Assembly: GCA_016781775.1 (NCBI GenBank) | Contig: JADDPR010000180.1 | Location: forward strand, 1 to 9,631 | DNA length: 9,631 bases | From: Rubrobacter sp. | Lineage (GTDB): Bacteria; Actinomycetota; Rubrobacteria; Rubrobacterales; Rubrobacteraceae | Direction of reading: 5' to 3' | Part shown: in pieces, positions 1-4,942 of the stretch | Numbering within the stretch: the stretch's first letter is position 1 | Layout: each line of letters starts with the position of its first letter | Notes under the pieces: generated by a model | Database searches by the model: none | The model's input: only the letters and a program-made list of their open reading frames with translations | Told to the model about the DNA's origin: nothing | Position numbers and translations under genes: made by a program

Positions 1-664
1 GGTCCGTCTCGGGGGTCTTCTCCGGGTCGGAGCGCCAGACGAGGTACGAGTAGACGAAGAGCCATGCGATGCAGGGCAAAACGGCTGCAGGTATCGCCGC
101 GATGGCCCAAGCGACGCCGGTGAGGCCGAGGCCTATGGACGCCAGGCCGAGCAGCACGAACGTCCAGCCCGCCATCCGGTGCGTCTTGACCCACGAGCGC
201 CTGCTCGTGAGCGTCCACGGGGTCTTGACGCCCACAAACCAGTTCGGGCAGATCTTGCCGAGGAGGTTACCTATCACGACAAACAACCCACCGACCAGGA
301 CTGGCACCACGACCGCGAAGTCGGACTCTACCCCCTCGATCCAAAGCAGGACGAGGCCGTAAAGAAGGGCCAGGAACACGACCGTCGACAACCGGATCAC
401 CCCGTAAGCGCCTTCGAAAGAAGAGTAGTTGTCTCGCCTGGGGTCCATCTTCGGTAGGAGCAGCATGAGGAGGTAGATGCCGAGGGTGAGAAGCGGCAGT
501 AACAGCAAGCCCTCCACCTTGCCGCCGTAGCGGTCCGGCTCCCCCGTGGGACCCCAGTGAACCGGGATCCTGTCCGGCGCCGAGGACCACACCACGACCG
601 CGAGCACGAACATCGCCCCGATCAGGACCCACTGAACGACCTCAATCCGCAGGTTGGTACGCAT
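1..664 (-). CDS. sdpI: SdpI-family membrane immunity protein (C-terminal end cut by window edge)
   Basis: This is an integral membrane protein; 221 codons are visible with no stop before the edge, so only a few C-terminal residues should be missing (Bacillus SdpI is about 207 aa). The start ATG at 664 follows an AAGGAGGG ribosome site 9 bases upstream. Residues 1-28 form a first membrane helix, followed by the DUF1648 signature IPVHWGPTGEPDRYGGK (33-49). Further hydrophobic segments lie near 52-71, 90-109, 117-135, 166-185 and 187-210. The SdpI C-terminal domain motif GVKTPWTL..R..W.KTHR..G is at 145-166. In Bacillus subtilis, SdpI protects against the SdpC killing peptide and sequesters the repressor SdpR at the membrane. 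The gene overlaps the upstream ArsR-type gene by 23 bases, as in an sdpRI operon. Family assignment is firm. An immunity role here is inferred, since no sdpABC toxin genes are visible in the window. Confidence 0.88.
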   Translation of the reverse strand, partial: MRTNLRIEVVQWVLIGAMFVLAVVVWSSAPDRIPVHWGPTGEPDRYGGKVEGLLLLPLLTLGIYLLMLLLPKMDPRRDNYSSFEGAYGVIRLSTVVFLALLYGLVLLWIEGVESDFAVVVPVLVGGLFVVIGNLLGKICPNWFVGVKTPWTLTSRRSWVKTHRMAGWTFVLLGLASIGLGLTGVAWAIAAIPAAVLPCIAWLFVYSYLVWRSDPEKTPETD

Positions 665-947
665 CCGGCTTGCCCTCCTTCTCCTCCGCCCCGACCCCCA
701 ACAACTCCATCACCGACCCCAACATCTCCTCGTACACGCCCACGTTCAAGCTGTAAACGATGGTGGTGCCGTTGCGCTCCGCCACGATCAGGTTCGCCTC
801 CTTCAACACGTTCAAGTGCCCGGAGAGCGTCGACTTCGCGACGGGGAACTCCTGCGCGATACGGCCCGCGCTCATCTCCTCCGAACGGAGCAGCCGCAGG
901 ATCCCCCTGCGCGTCGGATCCCCCAACGCCTTGAACACCTTGTCCAT
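642..947 (-). CDS. sdpR: ArsR-family winged-helix repressor, SdpR-like
   Basis: This is a 101-residue cytoplasmic DNA-binding repressor. The N-terminus MDKVFKALGDPTRRGILRLL is the classic start of this family. It is followed by the recognition-helix region SAGRIAQEF.VAKSTLSGHLNVLKEANLI (about 29-57) and the wing ERNGTTIVYSLN (about 60-71). There is no cysteine and no CxC metal motif, so arsenic or metal sensing is unlikely. The pattern resembles Bacillus SdpR (FKA..DPTRR.IL..L, ..HLN.LK.A, YSLN). I chose ATG 947 because the family motif begins there; an upstream in-frame start at 1016 would lie beyond the promoter and operator. The ribosome site is weak (GTGGGG). The stop lies inside the start of the downstream SdpI gene, giving translational coupling. 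It probably represses its own operon through the palindrome at 980-1005. Confidence 0.88.
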   Translation of the reverse strand: MDKVFKALGDPTRRGILRLLRSEEMSAGRIAQEFPVAKSTLSGHLNVLKEANLIVAERNGTTIVYSLNVGVYEEMLGSVMELLGVGAEEKEGKPDAYQPAD

Positions 948-979
948 CAACACCCCACAACCACCGGACCTCGACCGTG

Positions 980-1005
980 TTTCGTTATTTCGCCAATTAA
1001 CGAAA
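980..1005. promoter_or_regulatory. Putative operator for the SdpR-like repressor
   Basis: A perfect 8-bp inverted repeat, TTTCGTTA (980-987) and TAACGAAA (998-1005), is separated by 10 bases. Nested in it is a second perfect pair, ATTTCG (987-992) and CGAAAT (1001-1006). It is AT-rich in a GC-rich setting and lies just downstream of the -10 of the repressor gene, so a bound dimer would cover the transcription start. That it is the ArsR operator is inferred from symmetry and position. Confidence 0.65.
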
Positions 1006-1006
1006 T

Positions 1007-1015
1007 ATAGTAGCA
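1007..1015 (-). promoter_or_regulatory. Extended -10 promoter of the sdpR-sdpI operon
   Basis: Read on the minus strand, this is TGCTACTAT, an extended -10 (TGn + TACTAT, 5 of 6 to TATAAT). No convincing -35 is seen in the G-rich stretch beyond it, which fits an extended -10 promoter. Transcription would start near 1000, inside the palindrome at 980-1005, leaving a leader of about 50 bases before ATG 947. Confidence 0.5.
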
Positions 1016-1052
1016 TGAGCTCGGGGTTGGGGGAAGGGGCGAGGGTGGGTGC

Positions 1053-1081
1053 TTACCGGAAGGGTCCGGCCGCTCTATAAT
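1053..1081 (+). promoter_or_regulatory. Promoter of the tatD-rsmA-ispE operon
   Basis: A perfect TATAAT (1076-1081) sits 17 bases after TTACCG (1053-1058), a 3-of-6 match to the -35 consensus. The start point would be near 1088, about 39 bases before the tatD ATG. It is divergent from the sdpR promoter, with the two -10 boxes about 60 bases apart. Confidence 0.65.
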
Positions 1082-1126
1082 GCCCGCTGTGCTGAAGGCG
1101 GTCGGGAGTGAGGGTGAGGCGGTAGC

Positions 1127-1885
1127 ATGCTTATAGATTCGCACACGCACCTCTTGCGGCTCGAGGTCTCGCCGGAGGCGGCGGTCGAGGGCGCGGCGGA
1201 GGCTGGGGTTCTGGCGGTGGTCAACGTCGGGACGGACGTTGGTGATTCTCAGAAGGGGGCGGCGCTCGCGGCGGCGTTGCCGAACGTGTACTCGTCGGCG
1301 GGGATACACCCCCACAACGCGGGGACTTACACGGCGAACGACCTGGAAGTTCTCGCGGAGCTCTCGGAGTCGCCGGGGGTGGTGGCTCTGGGGGAGGTCG
1401 GGCTGGATTACTACCGGGGGGATTGGTCCGGGGAGATCCAGAAGGCCCTGTTCGAGGACGTGATCTCGCTGGCAAACGACACGCGGCTGCCCCTGATCAT
1501 CCACACGAGAAGGGCCTTCGCCGATACGATGGCGCTCCTCGGCCGCGCGCGCGTCCCCGTCGTCCTCCACTGCTTCGAGGGCGGCGAGCGCGAGGTGGCC
1601 CAGGCCGTCGAGCGCGACTACTACGTGGGCCTCGCAGGGAACGTCACCTACAAAAACAACCCGACGTCGGACTTCCTGGAAGGGCTGAAGCCGGAGCGCA
1701 TCCTCGTCGAGACGGATGCCCCGTACCTGAGCCCCGAGCCCGTGCGTGGCAAGAAGAACGAGCCCAAGCACGTCGTCCACACCGCCCGCTTCGTCGCCGA
1801 ACGCCTCGGCATGGACGAAGGGGAGCTCGGGACGCTCACGAGCCGCAACGCCCGCAACGTCTTCGGCCTCCCGCTCGAGGTCTAG
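1127..1885 (+). CDS. tatD: TatD-family metal-dependent DNase
   Basis: A 252-residue TIM-barrel hydrolase of the amidohydrolase superfamily, the usual length for TatD. Metal and catalytic residues are all present: DSHTHL with H6 and H8, GIHPH at 59-63, E90 in GEVGLDYYR, H126 in IIHTR, H148 in HCFEG, and D197 in ETDAPYL. The family motif RGKKNEP is at 207-213. Known members are cytoplasmic 3'-5' DNases acting on single-stranded or damaged DNA. ATG 1127 is preceded by a purine-rich AGGGTGAGG. The gene is first in the operon; the rsmA start lies 10 bases after its stop. The tatD next to rsmA arrangement is widely conserved. Assignment is secure; the physiological substrate is not known from sequence. 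Confidence 0.95.
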   Translation: MLIDSHTHLLRLEVSPEAAVEGAAEAGVLAVVNVGTDVGDSQKGAALAAALPNVYSSAGIHPHNAGTYTANDLEVLAELSESPGVVALGEVGLDYYRGDWSGEIQKALFEDVISLANDTRLPLIIHTRRAFADTMALLGRARVPVVLHCFEGGEREVAQAVERDYYVGLAGNVTYKNNPTSDFLEGLKPERILVETDAPYLSPEPVRGKKNEPKHVVHTARFVAERLGMDEGELGTLTSRNARNVFGLPLEV

Positions 1886-1894
1886 ACCGACCTC
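1877..1894. repeat. Palindrome at the tatD-rsmA junction
   Basis: GAGGTC (1877-1882) pairs with GACCTC (1889-1894). Within this, GGTCTAGACC (1879-1888) is itself a perfect 10-base palindrome spanning the tatD stop codon. In RNA it would form a small hairpin ending one base before the rsmA TTG start, at the place where a ribosome site would normally be. It may affect reinitiation, or be chance in GC-rich DNA. Confidence 0.4.
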
Positions 1895-1895
1895 C

Positions 1896-2720
1896 TTGGA
1901 GCCGCCCGTCCCAGGTCCCCGCGAGCGGAGCAGTAGGGGCCAACTACCGAAGAAGCGCCTCGGGCAGCACTTCCTCAAGGACCCGAACACCGCCCGAATA
2001 GTCGCCGAAGGTGTGACCGCCGGCGACGTCGTGCTGGAGATAGGCCCCGGCCGGGGCGCCCTCACCACCGTCCTGGCCGAGAGGGCGGGCACGGTACACG
2101 CCGTCGAGCTCGACCGGGACGTCCTGCCTTATTTGAAAGACGCGCTCGGGGAGCGGACGAACGTGCTGGTGCACGAGGGCGACGCCCTCCTCTTCGACTA
2201 CGCCTCCCTGACGCCCCGGCCCAACAAGATGGTCGCCAACCTCCCGTACAACGTCGCCTCGCCCCTCGTCTTGAGGCTGCTCGAAGAATTTGGCTACCTC
2301 CGGGTCTTGCGCTTCATGGTCCAGCTCGAGGTGGCGCGGAGGATGGCGGCGCGCCCGTCGACGAAGGATTACGGGGCGTACGCGGTGCTGGTGCAGCTTC
2401 TCGCGGAGGTGCGCGTGGCGCACAAGGTCTCGCCGCGCGTCTTCGACCCGCCGCCGAACGTGTGGTCCGGGGTGGTGGCGATGGAACGGAGGGAGGCCGG
2501 CACCTTGAAACCCGGGGAGTACGCGGGCGTGAAGGAGCTCGTGGTCTCCGCCTTCCGGAGCCGGCGCAAGCGGCTCGTAAACAACCTGCCGGAGGCCGCG
2601 CGGAGCGGGGCACCGGGGGCTCTGGCCTCGCTCGGGCTCGGGCGGGACGCGCGGGCGGAGGAGCTCGAACCCGGGGACTTCGTGGCGCTCTACCGGGAGC
2701 TGTCGTGGGCGATGGGGTAG
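1896..2720 (+). CDS. rsmA: 16S rRNA dimethyladenosine transferase (A1518/A1519)
   Basis: RsmA/KsgA uses S-adenosylmethionine to dimethylate two adjacent adenines near the 3' end of 16S rRNA, a late 30S assembly checkpoint. From the TTG at 1896 it is 274 aa, normal for the family. Motifs: LGQHFL (22-27), the SAM loop EIGPGRG (48-54), acidic E71 in VELDRD, GDA (95-97), the catalytic NLPY (115-118), MVQLEVARRM (141-150), and the C-terminal P.NVWSGVV and FRSRRKRLVNNL. TTG is chosen because it is the only in-frame ATG, GTG or TTG between a distant ATG at 1746 and the conserved QHFL motif. It has no Shine-Dalgarno, so translation probably depends on coupling with tatD. The 3' end overlaps the ispE start by 16 bases. 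Function is secure; the start is less certain. Confidence 0.93.
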   Translation: MEPPVPGPRERSSRGQLPKKRLGQHFLKDPNTARIVAEGVTAGDVVLEIGPGRGALTTVLAERAGTVHAVELDRDVLPYLKDALGERTNVLVHEGDALLFDYASLTPRPNKMVANLPYNVASPLVLRLLEEFGYLRVLRFMVQLEVARRMAARPSTKDYGAYAVLVQLLAEVRVAHKVSPRVFDPPPNVWSGVVAMERREAGTLKPGEYAGVKELVVSAFRSRRKRLVNNLPEAARSGAPGALASLGLGRDARAEELEPGDFVALYRELSWAMG

Positions 2721-3643
2721 GGAAGGTTCCTGCGCGGCTTCGCCTTGAGGCGTTCGCGAAGGTCAACTACGCGCTGGAGGTACGCGGCGTCAGCCCGAAT
2801 GGTTACCACGAGATCTCGACGGTCATGCAGAGCGTCTCCCTGTGCGACGAGCTGGAGCTGGAACGAGCCGACGAGGGGTTCGGGCTCTTCGTGGAGCCAG
2901 AGGCGGCGCCCATCGGGCCGAACGACGAGAACACGGTCTGGCTGGCGTGGAGGTTACTGAGAGAGGCGACCGGTGAGGACCTCCCTGTGCGGATCCGGCT
3001 CCGGAAGGCCATACCGGCGGGGGCCGGGCTCGGCGGTGGTTCGGCCGACGCGGCGGCGGCGCTCGTGGGCTTGAACGAGATGTTCGGGCTGGGGCTGGGC
3101 GAGGCGGAGCTTCGGGAGGTGGGGCTGCGCATAGGGGCGGATGTGCCATTCTGCGTCTCGGGCGGGACGGCGCTCGGGGAGGGGATCGGGGAGGTCCTGA
3201 CGCCCCTGCCCGCGCCGCCGGAACACCATCTCGTCGTCGCAAAGCCGGACGTAGGGGCCGAGACGGCTCGTATCTACAAGGCCTACGACGAGCGTTCGGG
3301 CGAGGGGCGGCCATCCATCGATCCCACCCTCAAAGCCCTGCGCGCCGGGGATCTCGAGGCCCTCGCCTCCTCCCTCGGCAACGACCTCGCCCCCGTGACG
3401 GAGACCCTCGTACCGGAGGTGGGGACGCTGAGAGAGGATCTGGTGCGCACCGGCGCCCTCGGCGCCCTCATGAGCGGGAGCGGTACGGCGGTGTATGGTC
3501 TCTTCGGCTCAGAGGGAGACGCGCGTGTTGCGGAGCGGGAGATCGACGCGCCCTACGCAACCTTATGCCGGCCGGTAATGCGCGGGGTAGCGGTGCTACG
3601 CGAACATGCCCCGAGAAGGGCCATTCGGCGGCCGGTTCTTTGA
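2705..3643 (+). CDS. ispE: 4-diphosphocytidyl-2-C-methyl-D-erythritol kinase
   Basis: IspE phosphorylates CDP-methylerythritol with ATP, the fourth enzyme of the MEP pathway to isoprenoid precursors; it is a cytoplasmic GHMP kinase. At 312 aa it is slightly longer than the usual 280-300. Motifs: AFAKVNYALEV (16-26, catalytic K19), GYHEI (33-37), the ATP-binding PAGAGLGGGSADAAA (104-118), GADVPFC with D146 (144-150), and the C-terminal GHMP motif MSGSGTAVYGLF. GTG 2705 is chosen: GGGAG lies 5 bases upstream, and the start overlaps the end of rsmA by 16 bases, a typical coupled arrangement. About 20 basic residues after the conserved core (HAPRRAIRRPVL) look like a non-conserved tail. It is the last clear gene of the tatD operon. 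Confidence 0.94.
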   Translation: MGDGVGKVPARLRLEAFAKVNYALEVRGVSPNGYHEISTVMQSVSLCDELELERADEGFGLFVEPEAAPIGPNDENTVWLAWRLLREATGEDLPVRIRLRKAIPAGAGLGGGSADAAAALVGLNEMFGLGLGEAELREVGLRIGADVPFCVSGGTALGEGIGEVLTPLPAPPEHHLVVAKPDVGAETARIYKAYDERSGEGRPSIDPTLKALRAGDLEALASSLGNDLAPVTETLVPEVGTLREDLVRTGALGALMSGSGTAVYGLFGSEGDARVAEREIDAPYATLCRPVMRGVAVLREHAPRRAIRRPVL

Positions 3644-3687
3644 CATGGGGCGCGTTCCCGGTCTCAAGCGTGTAGCGGTGCTTGGTA

Positions 3688-3696
3688 TGCTATACG
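3688..3696 (+). promoter_or_regulatory. Candidate extended -10 promoter for the small antitoxin gene
   Basis: TGCTATACG is a TGn + TATAC-type extended -10 in a locally AT-richer stretch just after ispE. No good -35 is seen. The start point would be near 3703, about 38 bases before GTG 3741. It would let the small gene be expressed separately from the upstream operon. Confidence 0.35.
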
Positions 3697-3740
3697 TAGA
3701 AGAAGTGGACATGGGTTTGTTCTCGGTGGGGGTACTTGAG

Positions 3741-3944
3741 GTGACGAGGCTCGAAGAGCTCGAACGGGAAATTCGTAAGCTCAACCGCGCTGAGCTCGGT
3801 GATCTTCGGGAGTGGTTCCGCAAGTATGATTCGGACGAGTGGGATCGGCAGATCGAGGAAGATGTTATTAGGGGCGGTAAGCTCGATAAGTTTGGGCGCA
3901 AGGCACTCGATGCGCACAGGGCCGGCGAGACCAAGGAGCTTTGA
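3741..3944 (+). CDS. Small charged protein, likely toxin-antitoxin antitoxin (orphan)
   Basis: A 67-residue, highly charged protein: VTRLEELEREIRKLNRAEL (1-19) is a probable amphipathic helix, then DLREWFRKYDSDEWDRQIEED, a KLDKFG.KALD.HRAGETKEL tail, and no membrane segment. The pattern (LEELEREI..L...EL..FR.WF..FD...WDRQIE.D...GKLD.L...AL...RAG....L) is one I know from small proteins encoded directly before RelE-like toxins. Here the gene overlaps by 4 bases a broken toxin start. GTG 3741 is chosen because homology begins there and GGTGGGGG lies about 8 bases upstream; ATG 3711 is possible. Codons are less GC-biased (GTT ATT, AAG TTT) than in neighbouring genes, suggesting horizontal origin. 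Function is inferred from family memory and context, not from a search. Confidence 0.7.
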   Translation: MTRLEELEREIRKLNRAELGDLREWFRKYDSDEWDRQIEEDVIRGGKLDKFGRKALDAHRAGETKEL

Positions 3945-4010
3945 GGCACTATGCCTCGTCCGAATTTTATGATTTGTATCGTCAACTTCCCGACGATGTT
4001 CGAGATTTTA
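3941..4010 (+). pseudogene. Truncated RelE-like toxin remnant
   Basis: Beginning with TTG at 3941, four bases into the antitoxin end, the frame reads RHYASSEFYDLYRQLPDDV followed by RDF. This matches the usual N-terminus of small RelE/HigB-like toxins (RHYASP.FW..Y..LP..V). Normal members run about 80-90 residues and carry their catalytic residues in the missing part. After about residue 23 the frame becomes GASSPPLASLRTSR, which has no toxin character. It is simply the antisense of the convergent YdeI gene, whose stop codon is at 4008-4010. So only the first quarter of a toxin survives. Sequence to about 4008 is AT-richer than the flanks. The product cannot be an active toxin. Confidence 0.65.
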
Positions 4011-4589
4011 GAGATGGAGCTTCTTCCCCTCCGCTAGCATCGTTACGTACTTCTCGATGCGTCTGGCCCGGGTCTCGGGCTTTTTGGCGTCCTGGATGCG
4101 GTAGAGGATCGCGTACTTGTTCGCTCTGTCGAGCGTATCGAAGAACCCCAGGGCCGCTTCGTTCCCTTCGAGCTCGCGCTGCAGGTCTTCTGGCACCGTG
4201 GCCTCGCTCTGCGCCTCGTAGGCGGTGTCCCATCGACCGTCGGCCCTTGCCCGTTCGATCTCCCGCAGGCCGGCGGGTTTCATCTCGCCCGATTCGATGA
4301 GCTTCGTGGCCTTCTCGCGGTTGACCTTCGACCATTTGCTTCGCGGCCTGCGCGGCGTGAACCGTTGCAGCCAGTAGTGGTCGTCGAACTTGCCCTTCTG
4401 GCCGTCGATCCAGCCGTAGCAGAGGGCGACGTCGAGGGCTTGGGCGTAGGTGACGGTCTCTATGCCCGAGCCCTTTTTGGCGATCTTGAGCCACAGCCCG
4501 TCCGAGGAGGCGTGGTTCTCCCCGAGCCACGCCTCCCACGAGCCGCGGCTGGCGAACGGGAGGATCGGCAGGTCCGGTTTGTCGGCCAC
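4008..4589 (-). CDS. YdeI/OmpD-associated family protein
   Basis: A 193-residue soluble protein of the bacteriocin-protection, YdeI/OmpD-associated family. Diagnostic stretches are F.S...W..WL...H..S.GLWLKIAKKGSG (about 12-42), TYAQALDVALCYGWIDGQ (47-64) followed by KGKFDDHYWLQRFTPRR, and SKWSKVNREKA (84-94). Near the C-terminus come ANKYAILYRI and ETRARRIEKYVTMLA. The GTG start at 4589 has an excellent AAGGAGAAG ribosome site 3 bases upstream and matches the family start; an in-frame ATG at 4667 is rejected because it lies upstream of the predicted promoter. The biochemical function of the family is not established; a link to antimicrobial peptide resistance has been reported for Salmonella YdeI. 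It converges on the toxin remnant, and its stop codon lies exactly where the toxin homology ends. Confidence 0.85.
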   Translation of the reverse strand: MADKPDLPILPFASRGSWEAWLGENHASSDGLWLKIAKKGSGIETVTYAQALDVALCYGWIDGQKGKFDDHYWLQRFTPRRPRSKWSKVNREKATKLIESGEMKPAGLREIERARADGRWDTAYEAQSEATVPEDLQRELEGNEAALGFFDTLDRANKYAILYRIQDAKKPETRARRIEKYVTMLAEGKKLHL

Positions 4590-4651
4590 GGCACTTCTCC
4601 TTCTGACGAGCGGAACTTCCGCGGTTCGTCGGCTTCCTTTCCCCTGGAGCG

Positions 4652-4680
4652 ATTCTACGGAGCGCACCGCCTGCTCCCAA
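4652..4680 (-). promoter_or_regulatory. Promoter of the YdeI-family gene
   Basis: On the minus strand, TTGGGA (4680-4675) and TAGAAT (4657-4652) are separated by 17 bases, matching 4 of 6 and 5 of 6 consensus positions. The start would be near 4645, leaving a leader of about 55 bases before GTG 4589. The same intergenic space holds the divergent tRNA-Gln promoter. Confidence 0.6.
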
Positions 4681-4738
4681 GGAGGAGAATTTCACCCATG
4701 GGTGGCCGTTCGGGGCGGTTGCCGCGAGACTGTGGGGA

Positions 4739-4768
4739 CTGACGGAGGCAAGGGTGCTCCGGTATAAT
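4739..4768 (+). promoter_or_regulatory. Promoter of tRNA-Gln and probably the glmU operon
   Basis: CTGACG (4739-4744, matching TGAC of the -35 consensus) is followed after 18 bases by a perfect TATAAT (4763-4768). Transcription would begin near 4775, about 29 bases before the tRNA. No second promoter is evident between the tRNA and glmU, so this one may drive glmU-prs-rplY-pth as well. Confidence 0.65.
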
Positions 4769-4803
4769 CGCGCCGTCGCGGGCGTGTGGTTCGGCGCCCG
4801 CTT

Positions 4804-4874
4804 TGGGGCGTGGCCAAGCGGCAAGGCACCGGGTTTTGGTCCCGGGATCGCAGGTTCGAATCCTGCCGCCCCAG
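4804..4874 (+). tRNA. tRNA-Gln (anticodon TTG)
   Basis: A complete cloverleaf can be drawn. The acceptor is TGGGGCG (4804-4810) with CGCCCCA (4867-4873). The D stem is GCC/GGC (4813-4815, 4825-4827). The anticodon stem CCGGG/CCCGG (4829-4833, 4841-4845) encloses TTTTGGT with anticodon TTG at 4836-4838. The T arm GCAGG-TTCGAAT-CCTGC is at 4850-4866. The discriminator is G4874. The weak U-A first acceptor pair is a known glutamine identity feature. The 3' CCA is not encoded (CCG follows) and must be added enzymatically. It lies between a strong promoter and glmU, so it is probably processed from a longer transcript. Confidence 0.95.
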
Positions 4875-4881
4875 CCGGTAG

Positions 4882-4906
4882 GTGTACGGGGCGTCACCCC
4901 GTACAC
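4882..4906 (+). promoter_or_regulatory. Perfect 10-bp hairpin between tRNA-Gln and glmU
   Basis: GTGTACGGGG (4882-4891) pairs perfectly with CCCCGTACAC (4897-4906) around the loop CGTCA. It starts 8 bases after the tRNA and ends 36 bases before the glmU ATG. No T-tract follows (GGAATCG), so a classical intrinsic terminator is unlikely. It may define the tRNA 3' processing fragment, protect the glmU mRNA 5' end after tRNA excision, or attenuate transcription. Confidence 0.6.
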
Positions 4907-4942
4907 GGAATCGTCGTAGGCGAGCGAGTCTCGAAGGAGCGT

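Noticed and set aside
69..1080. Plus-strand open frames in the sdpR-sdpI region
   Set aside because: They are opposite to two genes with clear family motifs, and have no domains of their own.
947..2092. Long open frame of 381 codons on the minus strand
   Set aside because: It lies antisense to tatD and rsmA, which have full motif support. It is Arg/Pro/Gly-rich and without domains, typical of a high-GC shadow.
3606..3740. N-terminal extension of the antitoxin from ATG 3606 or 3711
   Set aside because: The predicted promoter lies at 3688-3696 and the family pattern begins at GTG 3741. The extra residues overlap ispE and look unconstrained; ATG 3711 is not excluded.
4011..4300. Continuation of the toxin frame after 4010
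   Set aside because: This part is simply the antisense of the YdeI gene and has no toxin-like residues.
4754..4942. Upstream in-frame extension of glmU through the tRNA
   Set aside because: It would translate the tRNA gene, and the GlmU N-terminus and ribosome site fit ATG 4943.
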